A stretch of DNA of 64,000 nt from Magnetococcus marinus MC-1 (GTDB lineage Bacteria > Pseudomonadota > Magnetococcia > Magnetococcales > Magnetococcaceae), in assembly GCF_000014865.1 (NCBI RefSeq), contig NC_008576.1, positions 4,655,582 to 4,719,581 on the forward strand, in the 5' to 3' direction. A model generated the notes under the pieces. It had not been told where the DNA came from and searched no databases. It worked only from the letters and a program-made list of their open reading frames with translations. Below are positions 1 to 7,070 of the stretch, piece after piece (the first letter of the stretch is position 1; every line of letters begins with the position of its first letter). Position numbers and translations under genes: made by a program.

Positions 1-297
1 GTCAGGCCACCAACCTTTGACCTTTACCCCCCGCATCGACCCCAATGTGACATGGTGGGGCTAGCAGGCTCATGGGGTGGAGTCTGCCCACCGGTTGGTC
101 ATGGCGGCACGGGTCGGTAAACCCCACGCACCCCCACACCGGTACGCACCAGCGGTACCCCATAGGGGGTAAGGAGCCCCTAAAGAGCCGCGCCAAACCC
201 CACCAGATTTGGCTATTACCGTACAGCATTCCCTGCGTTGATCAGAAATATTTCTATCTGCGCGCCCCTTGGCTTACAGCCCTTAGGATGCCATCCC
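1..297. other. No supported gene at left edge
   Basis: Short open frames exist on both strands, but none has a convincing ribosome site, a recognisable product or a codon pattern like its neighbours. The stretch is C-rich. I see no RNA gene in it. It may hold the promoter of the methyltransferase gene that follows. Confidence 0.4.
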
Positions 298-1368
298 ATG
301 CACCATGATGCCCGTGCGATTCAACGTTTTTTCCAGAGCCTGCCCAGTGTGCTTGAGGTAGCCACCATCAGCCATCTCCATCTGGTGCATTGGCCCCTCA
401 ACCAGTGGCCGTTGGCGCATACCCTGGCAGAAATGGGCTTTGCGGGTACCCTAACCACCGCCCGTATCTCTACCCAGGTTATGGCGCAAAAGGATGGCTT
501 TAAACGGATTCGCTGCCACGATCACCCCAGCGGCGAAGAGCCCGCCAGCCATATCTTAATGGAGCTGCCCCAGGGTAAGGAGGCCGCCAAATTGGCCATC
601 GAAGAGGCCCTGGCCAGCCTACCGCCAGAGGGAAAATTATGGCTGTTTGGGGATAAGGAGAGCGGCATTCAGCCCTTACCCAAATATTGGTCTAACGGCC
701 ATACCATACTCAACAAGGGCCATTTAAAGCTGGTGCAGTTAAACAAAACCAGCCAGTGGCAAGATCAACCGAGCAAAAAAAAGCCAATCCTGCCTACACG
801 GGTCGAAGGGGAGCCCTTTTACCACTACCAAAATGGTGACGTGACCCTGGCGACCCTTCCGGGTCTCTTCTCCTGGGCAGAACCGGATGCTGCTTCGTTA
901 ATGCTGTTGCAGGCTTTGCAGCATCAACGTATGTACCATCTATTGGATTGGGGTTGTGGATGCGGCCTGATTGGCACCACTTTGGCCAAACACCACCCCA
1001 CCCTCCAAGTTACCCTCTCCGATGATATGGTGCGCGCCACCCGTTGTAGTACCGAGAGTGTGCGCTTAAACCAGCTACAGGCCCGCTGTCAGGTGATCCT
1101 GGAGGATGGCATCGGCCCCCATCTGCGTAACCAGGGCTTTGATACCATTGTCACCAACCCACCCTTCCACCGGGGACAGTCGCTTAATCGTGAAGTGGCT
1201 CTGGAATTTATCGGCGACGCCGTTAAGATATTGGAAAGGGGGGGGGCTTTATGGCTGGTGGCCAACAGTTTTCTGGACTACGGCCCCATTTTACAAGCCT
1301 CCTTCAAAAAGGTGGAGACGGTGCTACGGGATAGCCGCTTTATTGTGTGGAAAGCCATCAAAGGGTAA
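298..1368 (+). CDS. RsmC-like class I SAM-dependent methyltransferase
   Basis: Likely transfers a methyl group from S-adenosylmethionine to a guanine N2 of ribosomal RNA, as RsmC/RlmG enzymes do. The C-terminal half shows the SAM-binding motif I (DWGCGCGLIG, about residue 216) and the catalytic NPPF motif (TNPPFHRG, about residue 286) typical of N2-guanine methyltransferases. The N-terminal half has the weakly conserved, methyltransferase-like fold position seen in the two-domain RsmC family, and the length of 356 residues fits. An in-frame TTG at 238 would add 20 residues, but the ATG at 298 has an AGGA-type site upstream. The exact rRNA target cannot be read from the sequence. Confidence 0.8.
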   Translation: MHHDARAIQRFFQSLPSVLEVATISHLHLVHWPLNQWPLAHTLAEMGFAGTLTTARISTQVMAQKDGFKRIRCHDHPSGEEPASHILMELPQGKEAAKLAIEEALASLPPEGKLWLFGDKESGIQPLPKYWSNGHTILNKGHLKLVQLNKTSQWQDQPSKKKPILPTRVEGEPFYHYQNGDVTLATLPGLFSWAEPDAASLMLLQALQHQRMYHLLDWGCGCGLIGTTLAKHHPTLQVTLSDDMVRATRCSTESVRLNQLQARCQVILEDGIGPHLRNQGFDTIVTNPPFHRGQSLNREVALEFIGDAVKILERGGALWLVANSFLDYGPILQASFKKVETVLRDSRFIVWKAIKG

Positions 1369-1373
1369 GGCCG

Positions 1374-1652
1374 ATGCTGTTTCCCTATCATCAGGTGGGT
1401 AAAAAATTGCGGGCGAGCATCGTAGCCGCCATCGCGCTGAATACCCTCTGCATTTTGGTACCCCTGCTGCTTAGCCGGGGTGAGATCCCCGGCGGCCTGT
1501 GCCTCTTTACCGAGGGGCACTGCCAGCTCAACGGTTATGTGGCGTTTCTCTATCTGGTACTGCCACCCTTGCCGTTAAGCCTGCTGTTTTTCCTACTGCT
1601 GGGATTTGCCGAAAACTGGTGGTTTAACCACCAAAGCCGTTTCCGCCGTTAG
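1374..1652 (+). CDS. Small two-span membrane protein, unknown function
   Basis: I do not recognise this 92-residue protein. It begins 5 bases after the methyltransferase stop codon, and the GTAAGG at that stop can serve as its ribosome site, so the two are probably cotranscribed. Two hydrophobic segments (about residues 17-34 and 54-78) flank a short loop with two cysteines, and the C-terminus is basic (HQSRFRR). The upstream ATG at 1347 lies inside the preceding gene and is less likely. The layout suggests an inner-membrane protein with both ends in the cytoplasm. Confidence 0.55.
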   Translation: MLFPYHQVGKKLRASIVAAIALNTLCILVPLLLSRGEIPGGLCLFTEGHCQLNGYVAFLYLVLPPLPLSLLFFLLLGFAENWWFNHQSRFRR

Positions 1653-1686
1653 GGCGGTAACGGTTTTGGCCGCCGTACCCCACCAC

Positions 1687-2349
1687 TTATCCCTGATTCC
1701 AAAGATTCATCTCCGCCCAGTTGGCGGCATCCATGCGGTTAGAAGCATCAATCTTGCGGTACAAATTATAGGTGTGCGCCTTAACCGTATGTAGACTGAT
1801 GCCCAGCTCATAAGCAATACGCTTATTACTGCAACCACTCGTGATCAAACGCAATATCTCCGCTTCGCGGCTGGTAATGCCATTGGGCCAGTGGCTGCGC
1901 TTAGGCAGTGTGCCACTCTGCGGCCCCCGCTCAATCAGACCCCGCGTCAAGGTTTTACGTGAAAACCATAGCTCGCCCCGCTCCACCGCCTCCACCGCGC
2001 GAATTAACTGCTCAAGGGGTGTGTCAAAGGTGACAACCCCCCGTATACCCGACTGCAAAGCACGCAGTTCCAAGCTGATATCATCGGGCAAATTGATCAA
2101 TAGAACCAAGGGAACGGCACCACTCTGATTGCTCAACAGCGAAAAGATGCGCTCTTTATCCCCTGACTGCTGCCAATCCCAAATCCACAATACGCTACCC
2201 AAACTGGAACGCACCGTGAACGCTGTGGGTGCCGTGCCCGCTTGCTGCGTACATGCCCGCCCCATCTCTCTCTCCAGATACGCAATCAACAGCCTTGCCT
2301 GTATGGTGGGTTGGGTAAACACTATCAGTTCCATGACCGACTTGGACAT
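1687..2349 (-). CDS. LuxR-family regulator, CsgD-like
   Basis: A 220-residue transcription factor with a C-terminal LuxR-type helix-turn-helix (about residues 155-212, with SREAEILRLITSGCSNKRIA and TVKAHTYNLYRKI). The N-terminal part has the fold order of a receiver domain but lacks the acidic pocket and phospho-acceptor Asp at the usual place, beginning instead VFTQPTIQARLLIAYLERE. This layout matches CsgD/VpsT-type regulators, which respond to partners or small ligands rather than to phosphorylation. No sensor kinase is adjacent. It is convergent with the membrane-protein gene and has its own upstream region. Start at 2349 has GAGGTGATC about 10 bases upstream. Confidence 0.8.
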   Translation of the reverse strand: MSKSVMELIVFTQPTIQARLLIAYLEREMGRACTQQAGTAPTAFTVRSSLGSVLWIWDWQQSGDKERIFSLLSNQSGAVPLVLLINLPDDISLELRALQSGIRGVVTFDTPLEQLIRAVEAVERGELWFSRKTLTRGLIERGPQSGTLPKRSHWPNGITSREAEILRLITSGCSNKRIAYELGISLHTVKAHTYNLYRKIDASNRMDAANWAEMNLWNQG

Positions 2350-2848
2350 GTGCTGATCACCTCTGTCTAAAGTGTGCTGGGTTGAAAGGGCTTATTCCTG
2401 CGTCTACCTATCCTAAACTAAGCCTAAGACCAGGGTATTATATTAGACAAAAAAACAGGAAATTGAACCCCTAAACTTTGGACATCTCATCAATTATTGC
2501 ATCGTCACACCTCACACGGCGGAGAAAACATCGCAGCGCTCATTCTCCCGGTGTTTGATCCACCACCCTGGTTGGGCAGCCTTAGCCGTTACTCACCGCG
2601 CGCGACCCAAAAGAGCACCCCAAGCCCCAACCAGGGTTGCGAACCCAACCCACGCTAGCCGGTTTGAGCACGCTTTTTTAACAAACCGCTGCTCTTTGCT
2701 TCCCTCACCCGGTACAAAATGGTAAAAGGGTCTACCCACTCTGTGAACATAACTCAGTATGACTATAGCCACCCATGCGCACCCACTACCCATTGTCCCC
2801 CATCCTTTGCCAACGCGCCACGGCCCTTGCTCAAAGTAGGAACCTTGC
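2350..2848. other. Intergenic, divergent promoter region
   Basis: About 500 bases between the divergently oriented regulator and pgl genes. The part next to the regulator (2390-2470) is AT-rich and is the likely place for promoters. An open frame on the minus strand (2593-2910) starts inside pgl and shows no recognisable product. I see no RNA gene or repeat. Confidence 0.4.
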
Positions 2849-3598
2849 ATGAGCTTACCTACCTGTCTGTCGGAACGCCACTTCCCCAGTGAGGAACAGA
2901 GCATCGCCACCCTAGCCGAAACCGTTGTTATGCGCTTGCAGCGGGGTATTCAACAGCGTGGTGAAGCGGGCTTAATCGTACCGGGTGGGCGCTCTCCTCG
3001 GGGTCTGTTTCAACAGCTTTGCCACATGGAGCTCCCATGGGAAAAGGTGACGGTTACGTTGACCGATGAACGCTTGGTCTCCCCCGACGCCCCAGAAAGC
3101 AACATTCGCCAACTCCGCCAACTCTTTTTGCGTCAAGGCGCCGCCAAGGCCAAACTGCTGCCCCTATTGCCAGCCATCTGCGATCCCACCCAAGCCGCCA
3201 AGCAAGCCTGCACCCAGCTACAACAGTTTCCCTGGCCTGCCGATGTTACCCTGCTCGGCTTTGGTAGCGAGGATCACCTTGCCTCCCTTTTTCCCGGCGA
3301 TGCACAACCCTTGAGCTTTCCAGAGCATATCCGCTGTGTGGCAACCCGTAGTCCAACCCCACCCAGAGCCCGTATTAGCCTAACCCCCGCCACTTTGCTG
3401 GATAGCCGTTGGATTGGGGTGCTGATCAACTCCCACGCCAAACTGGACCGTTTTGAACTGGCCAAACAGGACGGCCCCCCCAGCGCCATGCCGTTGCGTA
3501 CCATTCTCCACCAAGACCGCATACCGGTTACCGCCTGGATCCACTGCGATCCCCAAACACACCCATACGGATGTAAAAAAACCCATGTACATCAATGA
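2849..3598 (+). CDS. pgl: 6-phosphogluconolactonase
   Basis: Hydrolyses 6-phosphogluconolactone to 6-phosphogluconate, the second step of the oxidative pentose phosphate and Entner-Doudoroff pathways, in the cytosol. The 249-residue protein shows the NagB/Pgl family signatures IVPGGRSPRGLF (substrate phosphate loop) and TLTDERLVSPDAPESNIR, and later LLGFGSEDHLASLFP, equivalent to the GxGxDGHxASLFP motif with Gly-Ser-Glu in place of Gly-Ala/Met-Asp-Gly. No zwf or edd is adjacent. TAGGAA precedes the ATG. The last codons overlap a hairpin that terminates the converging downstream gene. Confidence 0.9.
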   Translation: MSLPTCLSERHFPSEEQSIATLAETVVMRLQRGIQQRGEAGLIVPGGRSPRGLFQQLCHMELPWEKVTVTLTDERLVSPDAPESNIRQLRQLFLRQGAAKAKLLPLLPAICDPTQAAKQACTQLQQFPWPADVTLLGFGSEDHLASLFPGDAQPLSFPEHIRCVATRSPTPPRARISLTPATLLDSRWIGVLINSHAKLDRFELAKQDGPPSAMPLRTILHQDRIPVTAWIHCDPQTHPYGCKKTHVHQ

Positions 3599-3609
3599 TA
3601 TACATGGGT
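3574..3609 (-). terminator. Intrinsic terminator of the Tyr/Gly-rich protein gene
   Basis: A 9-base-pair stem (3581-3589 with 3601-3609) is followed, in the minus-strand sense, by a run of seven T. It lies about 70 bases past the stop of the minus-strand gene at 3677-4006 and overlaps the end of pgl. Confidence 0.8.
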
Positions 3610-3676
3610 CGTAACGCACACTTATATCAAGCAAAACCCAGAGCGCACAGCCTTAATCTGTGGTCAACATAGTGCC

Positions 3677-4006
3677 CTATTTCGTGCTGTTTGAGGTGGC
3701 CGCAGTGCTGCCGCTATCGCCATAAGCCGGATAAGCGTAACCCGGATAGTAGCCGGGCCAACCGTAGCCATAGGCCGGATAAGCGTAACCCGGATAGTAG
3801 CCTGGATAACCGTAGCCATAGGCCGGATAAGCGTAACCTGGGTAGTAGCCATAGCCGGGCCAACCATAACCGGGATAGCCTCCCCAACCGGGCCCATCGA
3901 ACCAGTCACCTGGCCACCAGCTCCACGCATTGGCATCCTTAGGGGTCAGCAACAGACCGCTGCCCAACAACACGGCCATACCTAATATTGCCAGAGCTCG
4001 TTTCAT
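3677..4006 (-). CDS. Secreted Tyr/Gly/Pro-rich repeat protein, probable sulfur-globule envelope protein
   Basis: A 109-residue precursor with a clear Sec signal peptide (MKRALAILGMAVLLGSGLLL then cleavage after ANA near residue 27). The mature part is almost only Gly, Tyr, Pro, Ala and Trp, built from repeats such as YYPGYAYPAYGYG, and ends in a Ser/Thr/Asn tail. The DNA repeat is visible as near-identical copies at about 3715-3850. Sulfur-globule proteins of purple sulfur bacteria (SgpA/B/C) share this composition, size and secretion signal; the nearby sox cluster supports that reading. A generic Gly/Tyr-rich cell-wall or heat-shock protein is the alternative. Start at 4006 has a strong AAGGAGAAGG site. 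Confidence 0.65.
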   Translation of the reverse strand: MKRALAILGMAVLLGSGLLLTPKDANAWSWWPGDWFDGPGWGGYPGYGWPGYGYYPGYAYPAYGYGYPGYYPGYAYPAYGYGWPGYYPGYAYPAYGDSGSTAATSNSTK

Positions 4007-4221
4007 CTGCCTTCTCCTTCTTTTATTGCAACCAAAAGATGGTGAAATGCCCCCACAGACAAGGCCGCTACACGGCACACGCGACCACGGCTAGGGGCGC
4101 ACGTTCCTGCTGTTTTACGCAAGCTTCGACTCTGTTCAGATTAAGCCCTCACCCCAACCTAATCAAGCATATTCTAATATACTCTATATGCTATATTTTT
4201 TAGGGTTACTAAGAAATTTTT

Positions 4222-4252
4222 ATAAAAAAGGCTGCAACGTATGGTTGCAGCC
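4222..4252 (-). terminator. Intrinsic terminator after the MBL-fold gene
   Basis: A perfect 9-base-pair stem (4230-4238 with 4244-4252, 5-base loop) is followed on the minus strand by six T and an AT-rich tail, about 36 bases beyond the stop at 4288. Confidence 0.9.
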
Positions 4253-4287
4253 CTATATCTGACCATATTCAACCAAGTTCTGTTGTT

Positions 4288-4917
4288 TTAATCATGCAAG
4301 AAGGGATTGCCCATGCGCTCTTGCCCGATGGTGGTCGAAGCGCCGTGACCCGGATGGCAAACCACATCATCCCCCAGGGTCATCAGGCGGGTTTCGATGC
4401 TGTGCATAAGCTGCTCGTGGTCGCCACCGGGCAGATCGGTACGTCCCACCCCCCCTGCAAACAGCGTATCCCCCACGGCAATCTCATCCCCCCAGCGGAT
4501 ACACACCCCCCCAGGGGTGTGGCCGGGGGTATGGATAATCTCTAGCTGCAAACCACACAACTCCAACCGTTGACCATGGGTCAAAGGGTGGTCAATCTCG
4601 GGCACCGCCCCAAAGGGCAATCCCCAGCGTGACGCATGCTGCGGGGCACTCTCCACCAAAAACCGATCTGCCTCATGCAGCCAGAATTGACAGCCCAAAG
4701 CCCTTTTTAGCTCATGCACCGCCCCCACATGGTCAAAATGGCCGTGGGTGTTGACAATATGGGCCACCCGCAAACCAAGCCGGGTCAAATGCCGCAAAAT
4801 CTCCCCCGCATTGCCACCTGGATCAATGAGCAGGGCATCCTGCCCGCCAGAGGCCGCCAATATGTGACAGTTTACCTGCAAGGGTCCTGTCTCTAAGATC
4901 TCATGAATCACCGTCAT
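4288..4917 (-). CDS. MBL-fold metallo-hydrolase (glyoxalase II-like, YcbL type)
   Basis: A 209-residue metallo-beta-lactamase-fold hydrolase with the dinuclear metal site motif THGHFDHVGA, followed by HTPGHTPGG, the GDTLFAGGVGRTDLPGG segment typical of YcbL/ETHE1-like proteins, and the final histidine in CHPGHG. Family members act on thioesters such as S-lactoylglutathione or on persulfides; which substrate applies here is not visible. The chosen ATG at 4917 has GGAG 8 bases upstream and overlaps the end of the WGR gene by 17 bases, so the two are translationally coupled. A longer frame begins at 4944. Confidence 0.85.
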   Translation of the reverse strand: MTVIHEILETGPLQVNCHILAASGGQDALLIDPGGNAGEILRHLTRLGLRVAHIVNTHGHFDHVGAVHELKRALGCQFWLHEADRFLVESAPQHASRWGLPFGAVPEIDHPLTHGQRLELCGLQLEIIHTPGHTPGGVCIRWGDEIAVGDTLFAGGVGRTDLPGGDHEQLMHSIETRLMTLGDDVVCHPGHGASTTIGQERMGNPFLHD

Positions 4918-5197
4918 GCGAATGCTCCGCTTTGATGCGCTCAATAATGGGGCCAGACAAACCCTCTTGCATAACCAGACGATAGCCGCGTTTGGTCAAA
5001 CTATCCCGTAGTCGGATCAGGAATGCCACCGCCTCTTGATGGGTCTCGAAGGGGTTGCGCCGCATGGTTCCAGGAGAGCCGGATTTTCCCCACTCCCGAA
5101 TCACATGCCAGCGACCCAACAGATCCGGTTGGATCTGTATGGCATAGTACCAGACCATACCGGTTTCCCGATTGATCTGTTGCAGGTAGGCCTTCAT
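4901..5197 (-). CDS. WGR-domain protein
   Basis: A 98-residue protein that consists of little more than one WGR domain: aromatic-rich strands (MVWYYAIQIQPDLLGRWHVI) leading to the name-giving motif variant EWGKSGSPGT, then a helix (THQEAVAFLIRLRDSLTKRG) and a short tail. In eukaryotic PARPs and bacterial fusion proteins, WGR domains bind nucleic acid ends or regulate an attached enzyme; stand-alone bacterial forms are uncharacterised. The gene overlaps the MBL-fold hydrolase gene downstream. An alternative start lies 4 codons upstream at 5209. Confidence 0.8.
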   Translation of the reverse strand: MKAYLQQINRETGMVWYYAIQIQPDLLGRWHVIREWGKSGSPGTMRRNPFETHQEAVAFLIRLRDSLTKRGYRLVMQEGLSGPIIERIKAEHSHDGDS

Positions 5198-5465
5198 GCA
5201 CAACCCCATGACATACTATTTTTCGTTACTTGCCCGTTTACTCTAACGGTATAGTGCCGCATCATGACAGGAAATTGCGCACCACGCAAAAGGCATCGTT
5301 GTTTTGCCACCCCTCCGCCACACCAAGGTGGTGAGGGTAACTTGGCGCAACGCTGTCGCTGCCTAAGCCACCACCCAGTGGCACCACCACAAAGCGTGGA
5401 CCAAGGTAGCGCAGCCGCGCACTTTTTTATCTGTCTCTAACCTTCCTTTTAAAGGGTAGCTTGCC

Positions 5466-5867
5466 ATGTGGGAGATTCCCCGACCCATCGTCAACCAAAT
5501 TCTCAGCCACGCCCTGCGCTGTCACCCCCAGGAGTGCGTTGGCATTCTCTCTGGGCAGGGCCGCCTGATTCGCCATTGCCACCCCATGACCAATGCCTTG
5601 GCCGACACCCGCCGCTTTTTGGCCGATCCCAATGAGCAGATCCAACTCTTTAAGGCGCTGCGCACGCAGGATGAGCAGGTGGTCGCCCTCTACCATAGCC
5701 ACCCCACCGCACCCGCCGAACCCTCGATGCTGGATCTACAGCAGGCTCACTATCCCGATGCACTCTACCTTATTGTCTCGCTGGCCACCGATGGCCGCTT
5801 GGATATGCATGGCTATACCATTCACGAGGGTCAGGCTACCCTTCAGGAACTGACCATCTACGATTGA
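5466..5867 (+). CDS. JAMM/MPN+ metallopeptidase
   Basis: A 133-residue stand-alone JAMM (Mov34/MPN+) domain. The zinc-site motif is intact: Glu in HPQECVGILSG (about residues 20-30) and H-S-H-P followed by Ser and Asp in YHSHPTAPAEPSMLD. Bacterial relatives (Mec, QbsD) trim residues from the C-terminus of ThiS/MoaD-like sulfur carrier proteins. The gene overlaps or abuts the larE gene (stop at 5867), which also deals with sulfur transfer, so a role in sulfur-carrier maturation is plausible; this is inference. AAGGGTAGC precedes the ATG. Confidence 0.85.
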   Translation: MWEIPRPIVNQILSHALRCHPQECVGILSGQGRLIRHCHPMTNALADTRRFLADPNEQIQLFKALRTQDEQVVALYHSHPTAPAEPSMLDLQQAHYPDALYLIVSLATDGRLDMHGYTIHEGQATLQELTIYD

Positions 5868-5875
5868 GTGTGACC

Positions 5876-6700
5876 ATGACGACCATCACCCCCCAAGCGT
5901 TGCATCGGTTGCAGAGCAACCTTAACCGTTTTGATCATCTGCTGGTGGCGTTCTCTGGTGGGGTGGACTCCACCCTATTGCTGGCCGAAGCGGTGCAGGT
6001 ACTGGGTACCCAACGGGTTTTGGCGCTAACCGCCCTCTCCCCCACCCTGCCCGCTCAGGAGCAACAGCAGGCTCAGCAGTTGGCCACCCGCATAGGGGCA
6101 CGGCTGATCATGGCCCCTAGCCATGAGATGCGCAATCCCGCTTTTACCGCCAACGGGCCAGACCGCTGCTACCACTGCAAATCCACCCTATTTGATCTCT
6201 GTGATCAGGTGGTGGCACAACAGGATCACCCCCAGCGCTGGTCCATCGCCTATGGAGCCAACCTGGATGATCTGGGCGATCACCGCCCCGGTATGCTGGC
6301 GGCCCAGCAGCGGGGTATTCACGCACCACTCTTAGAGAGCCAATGGGGTAAGGCGCTTATTCGCCAGCGCTCCCGTCAATTGGGACTGGCCACCGCCGAA
6401 AAAGCCGCCATGGCCTGCCTCTCCTCCCGCTTTCCCACCCACACCCCCATTACTCTGGAGCACCTCCACCAGGTAGAACAGGCTGAAGAGGTACTACGTC
6501 AAGCCGGTTTTCGGCTCTTTCGCGTACGTTTTGAGGGCACCCGTGCCCGTATCGAGCTGGGACAGGATGAACTGCCTCGGCTTACCCATACACCCCTGCT
6601 TGTGCAATTGACTCAGGCGATCACCGCATGTGGCTTTTCTCAGGTCTCTTTTGATCCAAACGGCTACCGTACCGGGGGAGCGAATGGTCCCGCCCAATAG
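5876..6700 (+). CDS. larE: ATP-dependent sulfur transferase, LarE family
   Basis: LarE adenylates and then sulfurates pyridinium-dicarboxylate mononucleotide during synthesis of the nickel-pincer cofactor of lactate racemase and related enzymes. The 274-residue protein has the PP-loop ATP site AFSGGVDST (residues 25-33), the RCYHCKSTLFD segment, and the ACLSSRFP motif whose cysteine (C181) matches the sacrificial cysteine of characterised LarE (C176). No larA, larB or larC lies nearby. A TTG at 5864, overlapping the JAMM stop, would give four more residues; I prefer the ATG. The pair looks bicistronic. Confidence 0.85.
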   Translation: MTTITPQALHRLQSNLNRFDHLLVAFSGGVDSTLLLAEAVQVLGTQRVLALTALSPTLPAQEQQQAQQLATRIGARLIMAPSHEMRNPAFTANGPDRCYHCKSTLFDLCDQVVAQQDHPQRWSIAYGANLDDLGDHRPGMLAAQQRGIHAPLLESQWGKALIRQRSRQLGLATAEKAAMACLSSRFPTHTPITLEHLHQVEQAEEVLRQAGFRLFRVRFEGTRARIELGQDELPRLTHTPLLVQLTQAITACGFSQVSFDPNGYRTGGANGPAQ

Positions 6701-7070
6701 CGGTTCAACCCCATCAGGAAATTTGGCATTCCCACCCGTACCCCATGCTGTTTCACCCCCAACCTGCCAATGAACCGGCTGTTGTATGGGAATACTCGGC
6801 CCCACATTATCCCCTATCGCCAACCTAAAAAAATTAACAAATACACGTATATTCAAAAAGTTCAAGACATCCGTCCCGCACCGCCGTTGCATGGCATCCA
6901 TTATGCAGACTTAACACTCGCGATGGATTACCCCCCATTTTTTCGACACCGGGTTGATCCGCTTGTGCAGGGTCACACTCTGCTTGTGATTGCGCATGTA
7001 ACGGCGTGGTGCCCGTCCCACCAGAGAGCACCTCGCCTTGGCTAAGCCAACCAGCAATGGATTGCAACTT
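6701..7070. other. Intergenic region before the SPOR protein gene
   Basis: About 370 bases without a supported gene. A short AT-rich segment near 6820-6860 is the most promoter-like part. Open frames on either strand lack ribosome sites and recognisable products. Confidence 0.4.

Noticed and set aside
1..229. Minus-strand 75-residue frame at the left edge
   Set aside because: Composition unlike neighbouring genes, no ribosome site and no recognisable motif.
2593..2910. Minus-strand frame between the regulator and pgl
   Set aside because: It starts inside pgl, has no ribosome site and no recognisable product.
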